Source of the DNA: DATLZC01 sp037444005
GTDB taxonomy: Bacteria > Chloroflexota > Dehalococcoidia > DSTF01 > JACRBR01
Assembly (NCBI GenBank): GCA_037444005.1
Contig: JBBING010000019.1
Coordinates: 1-33,779 of the forward strand
Direction of reading: 5' to 3'
Length of the DNA: 33,779 nt
A program made the position numbers and the translations under genes. Under the pieces are notes generated by a model, which did not search any database, was not told where the DNA came from, and saw only the letters and a program-made list of their open reading frames with translations. The stretch's first letter is position 1. Every line of letters begins with the position of its first letter. Below are positions 14,761 through 22,103 of this stretch, piece by piece.

Positions 14761-15678
14761 ATGGCGCCCACCGACTTCGTGGCCGGGGTCGATCTCGGGG
14801 CGACGAACCTGCGCGTCGCGGTCGCCACGCTCGACGGCGAGATCGCCGCGCGCCGGGCAGGACCTGTCGACCTCTCGCGCCCGCCCGAAGCGGTCGTGAG
14901 GGATATCCGCCGTCAGGTGGACGAGGTGCTAAGGCACGTGTGGCCCGGCGCGCGGCTGCGGGCGATCGGTATGGGGCTGCCGGGCATCGTCGACCCCGGG
15001 CGGGGCGTGGTGGCGTCCCCCGCGAACCTTCCGGGATGGGGCGCCGTGCCCGTCGCGGAATTGCTGTCCGGGGACGACCGCGTGCCCGTGGCCGTGGAGA
15101 ACGACGCGAACATCGCAGCGCTGGGCGAACGCTGGCGGGGCGCCGCCCGCGACTGGGAGACCTTCGCCTTCGTCGCGCTGGGCACTGGCATCGGAGCCGG
15201 GCTGGTCGTCGACGGCAGGCTGCACCGCGGCGCGCGCTTCTTCGCGGGCGAAGTGGCCTACCTCGCGACCGAGCGCGCGCACGTGCGGGGACCGTACGAC
15301 CCGGCGGGGTGCCTCGAGGGACAGGCGGGCGGGAAGGCCATCGGCCGGCGGCTCTCGGAACTGCTGGGACGGGAGGCGACGGCGGAGGAAGCGTTCCGGC
15401 TGGCCCGTCAGGGCGACCCGAAGGCGCTGGCCGTCGTCCGCGAGGTGCAGGAACACCTGGCGGTGGCGCTGATCGCCATCGCGGCGCTCCTGGACCCCGA
15501 CGGCATCGTCGTCGGGGGCGGCATGTCGAGTCAGGGGGAGTTCCTGCTCGGGCCGGTGCGCGAGATGGTGCACCGTCACGTTCCCACGAAGCCGCCGGTG
15601 GTGGTGTCGGCCCTCGGGGAGGACGCGCAGCTCGTCGGCGCCGTGCGCGCCGCGCTGGACCGCTGCGCCGAAGGCTGA
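14761..15678 (+). CDS. ROK-family sugar kinase (glucokinase-like)
   Basis: 305 residues of the ASKHA fold. The phosphate-binding loop is VDLGATNLRVAV and the substrate-side motif GMGLPGIVDPGRG. The catalytic-site segment is VENDANIAALGE, followed by the adenosine loop GTGIGAGLVVDG. The zinc motif of typical ROK kinases (HxxxxCxCGxxGCxE) is largely lost; only GCLE remains, after YDPA. Zinc-independent ROK proteins exist, but substrate prediction is weakened. There is no N-terminal HTH, so it is an enzyme rather than a repressor. It begins 41 bp after sodX, with its own likely promoter. Confidence 0.85.
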   Translation: MAPTDFVAGVDLGATNLRVAVATLDGEIAARRAGPVDLSRPPEAVVRDIRRQVDEVLRHVWPGARLRAIGMGLPGIVDPGRGVVASPANLPGWGAVPVAELLSGDDRVPVAVENDANIAALGERWRGAARDWETFAFVALGTGIGAGLVVDGRLHRGARFFAGEVAYLATERAHVRGPYDPAGCLEGQAGGKAIGRRLSELLGREATAEEAFRLARQGDPKALAVVREVQEHLAVALIAIAALLDPDGIVVGGGMSSQGEFLLGPVREMVHRHVPTKPPVVVSALGEDAQLVGAVRAALDRCAEG

Positions 15679-15687
15679 ACGGCCGCT

Positions 15688-15715
15688 TTGCGCTGGCCAC
15701 CGGGGAGGGTACGAT
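15688..15715 (+). promoter_or_regulatory. Possible promoter ahead of the small membrane protein gene
   Basis: TTGCGC (15688-15693) and TACGAT (15710-15715) are 16 bp apart, about 35 bp upstream of ATG 15751. The -35 match is modest. Confidence 0.35.
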
Positions 15716-15750
15716 CGCCGCGTCCGGCTGCCGCCACAGGAGGTGTCCGC

Positions 15751-15927
15751 ATGCCGCAGGGTGAGCCCACCTACGTCGCGCTGCCGGCGACGACGCTGCG
15801 CTGGCTCGTCGGCGCCGTCGGGGCGGCGGTCGTCATCATGATCGCGATGCTCGCGGTGGAGATCGTGATTTTGCTGCGGGTCTACGAGCTGCTCGACCTC
15901 GTCGAACGGCTCGCGCCTCCGGGATAG
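15751..15927 (+). CDS. 58-residue single-span membrane protein
   Basis: A short protein with one long hydrophobic helix (about residues 18-43, rich in Val/Ile/Ala/Met) and a short amphipathic tail, VYELLDLVERLAPPG. The start is firm: ATG 15751 is preceded by AGGAGGTG, an ideal ribosome site, at good spacing. No family is recognised. The stop is 4 bp before the next start, so it is co-translated with the lipoprotein gene. Confidence 0.7.
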   Translation: MPQGEPTYVALPATTLRWLVGAVGAAVVIMIAMLAVEIVILLRVYELLDLVERLAPPG

Positions 15928-15931
15928 GGCC

Positions 15932-16390
15932 GTGCGACGCATCATCGGATGGCTCGCGGGCGCCGCCGTGTTCGTGGCGGCCGCCTGCGGACAGAGCGAA
16001 TCGACGCCCGGACCGGCGACGGTTGTGGGCCTTCCCACCGAGCCGCCACGGCCCGCCGTCGTGCAGGAGGACGCGAAGTTCATCGCGCAGCCGCTCGTCC
16101 TGGGCAGCATCGAGCGGCGGGCCAACGCGTCGCCAACGCCGCGCGACACGCGACTCATCGCGGAGTTCTCGTGTCAGGACGGGGTCTTCCTCATCCGGAC
16201 CGACCGGGAAGACATCTGGTCGCTCATCCCGTGCGACCGCGTGCCGGCGGACCGGCTCGAGCCGTACCGGCAGGAGCCGGCGGTGATCAAGATGGACCCG
16301 CTCGCCGGCAAGCTGCGCATCGAGACGCTGGGCGGGGCGCAGGCGGAGTTCACCGTCGAGGCGACGTGGGTGTACGAGAGGCCCCAATGA
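15932..16390 (+). CDS. Small lipoprotein, function unknown
   Basis: 152 residues with a lipoprotein signal (MRRIIGWLAGAAVFVAAAC, lipidated C19), a Pro-rich linker, and a globular C-terminal part with two Cys (EFSCQDGVF and SLIPCDRV) that could form a disulfide. No recognised domain. GTG 15932 is 4 bp after the upstream stop. Its own stop overlaps the dCMP deaminase start as ATGA. Confidence 0.7.
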   Translation: MRRIIGWLAGAAVFVAAACGQSESTPGPATVVGLPTEPPRPAVVQEDAKFIAQPLVLGSIERRANASPTPRDTRLIAEFSCQDGVFLIRTDREDIWSLIPCDRVPADRLEPYRQEPAVIKMDPLAGKLRIETLGGAQAEFTVEATWVYERPQ

Positions 16391-16926
16391 CTCGGCCGAC
16401 GCCCGACGAGTACTTCATGAACATCGCGCTCACTGTGCGGTCGCGGGCCAACTGCCTCGGGAGGCGCGTGGGCGCCGTGCTGGTGCGGGATCGACGAATT
16501 CTGAGCACCGGGTACAACGGGACGCCGTCGAAGATGGTGAACTGCGACGAAGGGGGCTGCCGGCGGTGCGCCCGGCCCGACGAATACGCGTCCGGCGAGG
16601 GCTACGACGTATGCATCTGCGTACACGCGGAGCAGAATGCGCTCCTTGGAGCCGCGCGGTTCGGCGTCAGCGTCGAGGGCTGCACCATCTACACGACGCT
16701 CCAGCCATGCTTCGGCTGCCTCAAGGAGCTTATCCAGGCGAAAGTCGTCGAGGTGTGCTATCTCCATCCGTGGCCGTCGAAGTACGAAGACCAGTATCGC
16801 GCTCTGGTGGCGCAGTTCGAGCCGGGGCGGTTCCGCCAGGTGGTCGTGCCCGACCCGGACGAGGAGTGGGCGCGAGGCCGTGGCGTCCCTCTGGAGCGCG
16901 CCCTGGGGCATGAGACGCAACGTTAG
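16387..16926 (+). CDS. dCMP deaminase (ComEB-type cytidine/deoxycytidylate deaminase)
   Basis: A 179-residue zinc deaminase converting dCMP to dUMP for thymidylate synthesis. The catalytic zinc site is H80-A-E82 (CVHAEQNAL) with C108 and C111 (LQPCFGC). A second Cys-rich insert, CDEGGCRRC, matches the additional structural zinc site seen in some dCMP deaminases. The motif GYNGTP is typical of this branch and distinguishes it from riboflavin or tRNA deaminases. ATG 16387 overlaps the previous stop. The C-terminal 30 residues are polar and variable. Confidence 0.9.
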   Translation: MTRPTPDEYFMNIALTVRSRANCLGRRVGAVLVRDRRILSTGYNGTPSKMVNCDEGGCRRCARPDEYASGEGYDVCICVHAEQNALLGAARFGVSVEGCTIYTTLQPCFGCLKELIQAKVVEVCYLHPWPSKYEDQYRALVAQFEPGRFRQVVVPDPDEEWARGRGVPLERALGHETQR

Positions 16927-16935
16927 GAGCGGGCG

Positions 16936-18279
16936 ATGACGTTACAGGCGGGCTTCGCGAAGGTCGTCATCACGCCGCCCGTCGGCACGCCGATGGAGGG
17001 CTACAGCGCGCGGCAGGGCGTCTCGCAAGGGGTGCATGACGACCTGTATGCCCGCGCGCTCGTGATCGACGACGGGTCGACGCAGGCGGCCGTCGTCGGC
17101 TGCGATCTGCTCGGCGTGGACCGGCGTCTCGTGGCGGCGGCGCGGGCCAAGGCGTCAGAAGCGACCGGGATCCCTGCGGACCACATCATGATCGGCGCGA
17201 CGCACACGCACGCGGGCCCGGCGGGCCTGCGCTTCGACGTGGACGAAGCGCTGTGCGAGATGACGGCGCGGCTCATCGCCGGCGCGATCGCGGCGGCGTC
17301 GCGGGAGCTACGCCCCGCTGTGCTGAAGGCCGGGCGTGCCACGCTCGACTCCGTCTCGCAGAATCGCCGGCATCCGGACTGGCCCATCGAGACCCGGCTC
17401 GACGTGCTGCTGTTCGACAGTCCCGACCCCGTCCACGAGCCGCCCGTCGCCGCGGTCGTCAACTACGCCTGTCACGCGACGGTGCTGTATCACACCAATC
17501 TTCTCCTGTCGGGAGACTACGCCGGGTACGCCGCGCGCACCGTCGAGCGGCTGCTGGGGGCGCCCGCGGTGTACCTCAACGGGGCCTGCGGGAATATCAA
17601 TCCCGTGTGGATGGAACAGCGGTTCGAAGAGGCCGAGCGCGTCGGGACGATCGTCGGCGCGGAAGCGGCGAGGGTCGCGCTGGAGCTCCGCCCGCTAGGA
17701 GCGAAGCAGGTCGCCTGGAACATCCGCTGGGACGAGCTCACCGAGAAACCGGTGAACACCGGCAGGTTGGTCGAGGGCGTGCGGCTTCGGGTAGCGTCGA
17801 CGCAGGTCGAGCTTCCCATCCGCGAGCTTTTGGAGCCGGAGGAGTACGACCGGCGGCTCGCGGCGCTTCAGGGGCAGCTCGACGCGTTGCCCGCGGAGGC
17901 CGTGGCTCAGCGCCATGACGTCCTCCAGGAGATCACGCGGTACCGGACGGAGCGTCAGGTCGCCGCGCGCAGCCGGCGTATGGCGCCGGGGCCGCTTTTC
18001 GTGCGACCCGAGGTTCAGGCGATCGGGTTCGCCCGGGACACCGCGGTCCTGGGGCTGCCCGGGGAGTTCTTCGTGGAGACCGCGGACGCCATCCGCCACG
18101 ACGTCGGCATCCCCAATCTGCTCATCTCGTGCTACACGAATCACTACGTCGGGTACGTGTGCCCGCGCGAGACCTTCGAACAAGGCGGCTACGAAGCCGG
18201 CGTCACGCTGTTCGGCCCCGAGGCCGAGCCAGCGGTGCGGAAGGCGGCCAAGGATCTGCTGAGGGAGGTGACGGCGTGA
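16936..18279 (+). CDS. Neutral/alkaline ceramidase N-terminal-domain protein
   Basis: 447 residues covering the catalytic-domain region of the neutral ceramidase family (PF04734-like), without the C-terminal immunoglobulin-like domain and without a signal peptide. The zinc-site motifs are ATHTHAGP (88-95) and NYACHATVLY (H180). In characterised ceramidases the nucleophilic Ser sits in GDVSPN; the matching segment here is NGACGNINP (215-223), with no Ser. It is therefore probably a related hydrolase or amidase rather than a true ceramidase. ATG 16936 is 9 bp after the deaminase. Its end overlaps the PIG-L gene (GTGA). Confidence 0.8.
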   Translation: MTLQAGFAKVVITPPVGTPMEGYSARQGVSQGVHDDLYARALVIDDGSTQAAVVGCDLLGVDRRLVAAARAKASEATGIPADHIMIGATHTHAGPAGLRFDVDEALCEMTARLIAGAIAAASRELRPAVLKAGRATLDSVSQNRRHPDWPIETRLDVLLFDSPDPVHEPPVAAVVNYACHATVLYHTNLLLSGDYAGYAARTVERLLGAPAVYLNGACGNINPVWMEQRFEEAERVGTIVGAEAARVALELRPLGAKQVAWNIRWDELTEKPVNTGRLVEGVRLRVASTQVELPIRELLEPEEYDRRLAALQGQLDALPAEAVAQRHDVLQEITRYRTERQVAARSRRMAPGPLFVRPEVQAIGFARDTAVLGLPGEFFVETADAIRHDVGIPNLLISCYTNHYVGYVCPRETFEQGGYEAGVTLFGPEAEPAVRKAAKDLLREVTA

Positions 18280-19103
18280 GCGCGGACCGCAAGAAGCGCA
18301 TCGTCGTGTTCGAGGCGCACGGCGACGACATGGAGTTTACAGCGGGCGGCACCATCGCGAAGTTCACCGACGCCGGACACGAGGTGACGCTCGTGGTGGC
18401 CACGGACAACGATAAGGGGTCGTTCGAGATGACCGCCGACGAGCTCCGCGCCGCCCGGGATCGGGAGGTCGGCGAGGCGGCGAAGGTGCTGGGGGTCGGG
18501 AACGTCATCTGCCTCGGCTATTCGGACGGCGAGCTCCAGGAGCAGGCGCCGCTTCACGTGCTCCGGGGTCAGTTCATGCGGATCATTCGTCAGGTGAAGC
18601 CGGACATCATCTTCACCTGGGATCCGTTTGCGCCGTACGAGGGTCACCCGGACCATCGAGCGGTCGCGATGGCGGCGCACGAGGCGGCGTCGTTTGCGCA
18701 CTTCCCCCTGTACTACCCCGAGCACATCCGCCAGGAGGGGCTCGAACCGCATTACGTCGGCGAGCAGTGGTTCTTCGCCAAGGCGCCGCGCGACGTGAAC
18801 AAGTACGTCGACATCACGTCGACCATCGACCGCAAGGTCGAGGCGCTGCTCCGTCACGAGAGCCAGATGGTGCTGACGGTGATGGACCTGCAGTTCGCGC
18901 TTCGAGCTTCCGGGCTCGACATCCCTGAGCTCGCTGACGCCGACCCCCACGACTACCGCGAGATCATCGCGAGCCGGGTGAAGGGGGTCGCGCGGGCTGT
19001 GGGGAAGCAGTGCGGATTCGAATACGCCGAATGCTTCCGGCGGACGCGTTACGCTGGCCTCGAGCGGTTCGCGCCGGGACAGGAGCTCCCCGAGGACGTG
19101 TGA
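18276..19103 (+). CDS. PIG-L/LmbE-family zinc deacetylase
   Basis: 275 residues. The family motif AHGDD (14-18, usually AHPDD) and HPDHRAV (124-130) supply the zinc ligands and catalytic Asp. The family removes acetyl groups from N-acetylglucosaminyl compounds: GlcNAc-PI, GlcNAc-inositol (MshB), GlcNAc-malate (BshB), and also acts in antibiotic and mycothiol-conjugate chemistry. The substrate cannot be assigned here. GTG 18276 overlaps the upstream stop, so it is coupled to the ceramidase-like amide hydrolase. A DipZ-like thioredoxin follows 3 bp later. Confidence 0.85.
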   Translation: MSADRKKRIVVFEAHGDDMEFTAGGTIAKFTDAGHEVTLVVATDNDKGSFEMTADELRAARDREVGEAAKVLGVGNVICLGYSDGELQEQAPLHVLRGQFMRIIRQVKPDIIFTWDPFAPYEGHPDHRAVAMAAHEAASFAHFPLYYPEHIRQEGLEPHYVGEQWFFAKAPRDVNKYVDITSTIDRKVEALLRHESQMVLTVMDLQFALRASGLDIPELADADPHDYREIIASRVKGVARAVGKQCGFEYAECFRRTRYAGLERFAPGQELPEDV

Positions 19104-19106
19104 GGC

Positions 19107-20120
19107 ATGACCACGGAGCAGGGCCCCGTTCGAGCGCCGGAGTTTCCCCCGAACGCGACGTGGCTGCAGGGCGGCCCGCTGCGCATGAGCGAGCTGCGAG
19201 GCCGCGTCGTCCTCATCGACTTCTGGGACTACACCTGCGTCAACTGCATTCGCACACTGCCCTACGTGAAGGCGTGGCACGAGCGCTACGCGGACAAGGG
19301 GCTTACCATCGTGGGCGTCCATGCGCCCGAGTTCTCGTTCGCTCGCGACGTCGACAACGTGCGCCGGGCCATCGAGCGCTTCGGCATCGCGTATCCGGTG
19401 GTGGTGGACAACGACTTCGCCCTGTGGAAGGCCTACGCCAACCGCTACTGGCCCGCCAAGTACCTCGTGGACAAGGACGGGTATCTCCGCTTCTACCACC
19501 ACGGCGAGGGCGCGTACGACGAGGTCGAGCGGGCGGTCCAGTCGCTTCTGCGCGACGCGAACCCGTCGGTCGAGCTGCCGGACGTCATGGAGCCGGTGCG
19601 CCCCGAGGATCGGCCGGGCGCGGTGTGCTACCGCGTGACACCGGAGCTCTACCTCGGGTACCAGCGCGGGGCCATCGGGAACACGGCGGACGTGGCGCCC
19701 GACCGCCCGTCGCGATACCGGGACGTGGGGAAGCATGCCGAAGGGTTCTTCTACCTCGATGGGGAGTGGCTGCTCGCGGGAGAGTATCTCTCGCGGCCGT
19801 TCGGCGCGTCCGGCCCCAGCCGCCTGCACGTCCGTTACCTGGCGAAGGACGTGAACCTGGTGGCGCATCCGCCCGTCACCGGCGGGCCGGCGCGGATCGA
19901 GGTCTTGCAGGACGGGCGTCCGTTGCCCGCTGAAGACGCGGGCGAAGACGTCCGGCGCGAGGGCGAGGCGGCCGTCCTCGTGGTGGACGAGCCCCGAATG
20001 TATCAGGTCGTCCGAAACCGCGAGATCGACCATCACGAGCTGACGCTGGTCACACAGTCGGAGGGCGTCGCGCTGTACGCCTTCACCTTCACGACGTGCG
20101 TGGCGCGCCAGGAGGGTTGA
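19107..20120 (+). CDS. Thioredoxin-like protein with DipZ-type C-terminal domain
   Basis: 337 residues. The N-terminal half is a TlpA/DipZ-like thioredoxin domain with active site DFWDYTCVNCIRTLP (C44, C47). The WPAKYLVDKDG segment supplies the cis-proline. The C-terminal half (about 170-335) is beta-rich, with YLGYQRG and FFYLDGEW motifs, and matches the jelly-roll domain fused to thioredoxin in DipZ of Mycobacterium. The CcdA-like membrane domain of full DipZ is missing and there is no signal peptide, so this copy looks cytoplasmic. ATG 19107 is 3 bp after the PIG-L gene. Confidence 0.85.
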   Translation: MTTEQGPVRAPEFPPNATWLQGGPLRMSELRGRVVLIDFWDYTCVNCIRTLPYVKAWHERYADKGLTIVGVHAPEFSFARDVDNVRRAIERFGIAYPVVVDNDFALWKAYANRYWPAKYLVDKDGYLRFYHHGEGAYDEVERAVQSLLRDANPSVELPDVMEPVRPEDRPGAVCYRVTPELYLGYQRGAIGNTADVAPDRPSRYRDVGKHAEGFFYLDGEWLLAGEYLSRPFGASGPSRLHVRYLAKDVNLVAHPPVTGGPARIEVLQDGRPLPAEDAGEDVRREGEAAVLVVDEPRMYQVVRNREIDHHELTLVTQSEGVALYAFTFTTCVARQEG

Positions 20121-20121
20121 G

Positions 20122-20904
20122 GTGCCCCACGCGCCCGTCAACGGGATCGAGGTGTACTACGAGACGTACGGCCGGAGCGACGACGTCGTCGTGTTCGCTC
20201 ACGGGCTCGGGGGGAATCACCTCTCGTGGTGGCGGCAGATTCCGGTCTTCTCCGAGCGCTACCGCTGCGTCGTGTTCGACCACCGGGGATTCGGTCTGTC
20301 GCCGGACGCACCCGACGGGCCGGGCATCCGCGCGTTCGTGGAAGACCTGCGCGGCCTGCTGGACCATCTGGGCGTCGAGCGGGCCTTCGTCGTCGGGCAG
20401 TCCATGGGCGGGTTCTCGGCGCTGGGGCTGGCGCTGGCGCATCCCGAGCGCACGCGCGGCGTCGTCTTGGCGGACACGACGTTTCCGTACATCGGGCCGG
20501 AGACGGGGGAAATGATGCGCCGTCAGGCCGAGCGGGCGAGGACGGCGCCCGACACGTTGCGGGGCGTGGCGTACTCGGAGGCGTACGCGGAGCGAGACCC
20601 GGAAGGGGCGTTTCTGTACGAAGCGATCTCGCGGCTGAACCCGCCGCGGCCGGACGACTTCTTCGCGCCGTGGCGGCTCCCGCCGTCGCCCACGGAAGAC
20701 GAGATGCGAAGCCTGCGGACGCCGGCGCTGTTCCTGTGCGGCGAGGACGACCCGTTGTTTCCGCCCTCCGCGATGGAGGCGGCGAGCCGGCTCGTGCCCG
20801 GGTCGCGCCTGGTGGTCGTTCCGGGGGCGGGGCATTCGGTGTACTGGGAGCGGCCGGAGGCGTTCAACGAGGCGGTCCTGTGGTTTCTGGACGAGTGCGG
20901 GTGA
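20122..20904 (+). CDS. Alpha/beta hydrolase
   Basis: 260 residues with the complete alpha/beta-hydrolase triad. The oxyanion region is FAHGLGGNHLSW, the nucleophile S94 lies in GQSMGG, the acid is likely D210 in CGEDDPLFPP, and the base is H238 in GAGHSVYWE. A short cap domain (about 125-190) is rich in Arg and Pro. The substrate is unknown; the family includes esterases, C-C hydrolases and haloperoxidase-like enzymes. GTG 20122 follows the DipZ-like gene by 1 bp. It is the last gene of the long plus-strand operon, followed by a strong hairpin at 20918-20963. Confidence 0.87.
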   Translation: MPHAPVNGIEVYYETYGRSDDVVVFAHGLGGNHLSWWRQIPVFSERYRCVVFDHRGFGLSPDAPDGPGIRAFVEDLRGLLDHLGVERAFVVGQSMGGFSALGLALAHPERTRGVVLADTTFPYIGPETGEMMRRQAERARTAPDTLRGVAYSEAYAERDPEGAFLYEAISRLNPPRPDDFFAPWRLPPSPTEDEMRSLRTPALFLCGEDDPLFPPSAMEAASRLVPGSRLVVVPGAGHSVYWERPEAFNEAVLWFLDECG

Positions 20905-20917
20905 GGGTCAACAAAGA

Positions 20918-20963
20918 ACCGAGGCGCGCAAGCGATGGCTGCGGGGATGAGGCGCGCCTCGGT
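20918..20963 (+). terminator. Operon-end hairpin after the hydrolase gene
   Basis: ACCGAGGCGCGC (20918-20929) and GCGCGCCTCGGT (20952-20963) are perfect 12-bp inverted copies with a 22-nt loop, starting 14 bp after the stop codon. The following bases CTTCGTGTGTG are mildly U-rich but not a classic tract. Confidence 0.6.
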
Positions 20964-21035
20964 CTTCGTGTGTGGGACCTCGGGAATGGGGGAGCGAATT
21001 CCCTGCGTCCCGTCACCGATATGCTACTCGGGAAG

Positions 21036-21054
21036 TGTTAAGGAATCCCTAACA
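21036..21054. repeat. 19-bp near-perfect palindrome, candidate operator
   Basis: TGTTAAGGAATCCCTAACA pairs with itself except at one position pair and the centre. It is unusually AT-rich for the region and lies 43 bp upstream of the TTGACA box of the candidate small RNA, a suitable distance for a regulator site. Confidence 0.45.
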
Positions 21055-21096
21055 GCGGCTAAACAATGTGTGGAGACCGCGATCCTGCACGACGCG

Positions 21097-21124
21097 TTGA
21101 CAAAGGGTCGATCGTGCCGATACT
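21097..21124 (+). promoter_or_regulatory. Promoter with consensus -35 for a candidate small RNA
   Basis: TTGACA (21097-21102) is a perfect -35. After 16 bp, GATACT (21119-21124) matches four of six -10 positions. The predicted transcript would start near 21131. No protein gene lies downstream on this strand. Confidence 0.6.
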
Positions 21125-21130
21125 GGTCAT

Positions 21131-21217
21131 GGTGATGACTGCCCGCCGGTTGGTCGCCAACCGGCGGTAATGAGCGCCAAGGGGTTGCATGGCAACCCCT
21201 CGTTTCGTGTTTGGCGC
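21131..21217 (+). ncRNA. Candidate small structured RNA (about 80-87 nt)
   Basis: Downstream of the TTGACA promoter are two strong hairpins. The first is CCGCCGGTTGG-TCG-CCAACCGGCGG (21143-21167), an 11-bp stem with a 3-nt loop. The second is GGGGTTGC-ATG-GCAACCCC (21181-21199), followed by the U-rich tail TCGTTTCGTGTTT, as in an intrinsic terminator. GCGCCAA (21174-21180) can also pair with TTGGCGC (21211-21217), enclosing the second hairpin and competing with the tail. No match to a known RNA family is recognised. It would be convergent with purN-like transcription. The alternative is a bidirectional terminator only. Confidence 0.5.
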
Positions 21218-21278
21218 CCGTCGACAGGGGACCGGGGAAGGCGCCGCCCGCGTAGGGCTCACCTGCGCAGGCCAGGCC

Positions 21279-22103
21279 TCACCTCATCTCGCCCAGCGCC
21301 GCCTCCACTTCCGGCGTGAGGTCGAGCCCGCCCTCGATGGGCTCGCTGTCACGATACGGACGGCGCTCGACGATGCGAAGGCGTCCGTCAGCGAAGGCGC
21401 GCAGCGTTTCCACGACCAGCGGCAGCTCGCGGGCCGCGCCCCGCCGGCGAATCTCCTTGAACAGCGGGAGGTCTTCGCCCTTCTCCGCCCGCGCCTCTTC
21501 CACCGTCCGGCATTCGACGTCCCGCCAGAGCTCGTCGATGCCCGGACCCCGCAGCGAGTACGTGCAGTAGGTCACGACGGGGCCGGCGTCCAGCTCGGTG
21601 GTGGCGAGATGGATCCGGACGCCGCTGAACGTCGCGCCTTCGGCGATGATCTGCCAGATCACCTCTTGCCACGTGCCGGCGGGCCCGCCGGGCGCCGCCG
21701 GGTGCAGGTTCAACAGCGGGAAGCGCTCACAGAGCTCCTCCGTGGCGATCAGCATGTACCCGGCGAGCATGCCGATGTCGAACGGCGGCAGCATCGACGC
21801 CACCGCGCGGTCGTAGGCATGCCGCCACTCCGGGAGCGGCTCGCCGGGACGAGCTCGCGCGCCGTCGTGCGCCCTGCGGAACTTCCGCGACGAGAGGGTG
21901 ATAACCGGAATGCCGTAGGACCGCGCCTGCTCGAGGAAGACGTCGGTCGGCTCGAACTCGCCGGGGTCGCGGTTGCAGAAGACGAACGCGATCTCGGCGT
22001 TGAGACGCCCGTCGCGAATGGCGTCGACCGCCGCGCGGAGCAGGTTGCGCGAGCCTTCGCCGCGCCCCGTCGCGAACCACCCGATGCGCAGCCGTTCAGC
22101 CAC
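21279..22103 (-). CDS. PurN-like formyltransferase-family protein
   Basis: 274 residues with the formyltransferase catalytic signature of GAR transformylase: N132 and H134 in LNLHPAAPGG, and D172 in TTELDAGPVVTY. The N-terminal region (IGWFATGRGEGSRNLL) resembles the PurN phosphate-binding loop GSGRGSNL but is altered. It is about 70 residues longer than PurN, with an insert around 72-100 and a C-terminal extension. It may use 10-formyl-tetrahydrofolate on GAR or another amine; a true PurN role is not certain. ATG 22103 overlaps the end of xseB by 8 bp. Confidence 0.78.
   Translation of the reverse strand: MAERLRIGWFATGRGEGSRNLLRAAVDAIRDGRLNAEIAFVFCNRDPGEFEPTDVFLEQARSYGIPVITLSSRKFRRAHDGARARPGEPLPEWRHAYDRAVASMLPPFDIGMLAGYMLIATEELCERFPLLNLHPAAPGGPAGTWQEVIWQIIAEGATFSGVRIHLATTELDAGPVVTYCTYSLRGPGIDELWRDVECRTVEEARAEKGEDLPLFKEIRRRGAARELPLVVETLRAFADGRLRIVERRPYRDSEPIEGGLDLTPEVEAALGEMR

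Larger units (their letters stand above)
20905..21278. other. 374-bp structured intergenic region without a protein gene
   Basis: Between the converging hydrolase and purN-like genes. In order it holds: a 12-bp-arm hairpin (20918-20963), a weaker GGGAAT...ATTCCC hairpin (20982-21003), a 19-bp near-palindrome (21036-21054), a promoter with perfect TTGACA (21097-21124), two tight hairpins (21143-21167, 21181-21199), and an unstructured stretch to the purN-like stop. A 66-codon open frame at 20935-21135 has no codon signature or ribosome site and is not accepted. Confidence 0.6.

Noticed and set aside
16936..18279. Calling this gene a true neutral ceramidase
   Set aside because: The catalytic Ser motif is replaced by NGACGNINP, and the signal peptide and C-terminal domain are missing.
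18189..20141. 650-codon minus-strand open frame opposite the PIG-L and thioredoxin genes
   Set aside because: Shadow of two conserved plus-strand genes; no recognisable domain.
20935..21135. 66-codon open frame in the 374-bp intergenic region
   Set aside because: No ribosome site, no typical GC-rich third-position pattern, and it runs across the hairpin, palindrome and promoter elements.
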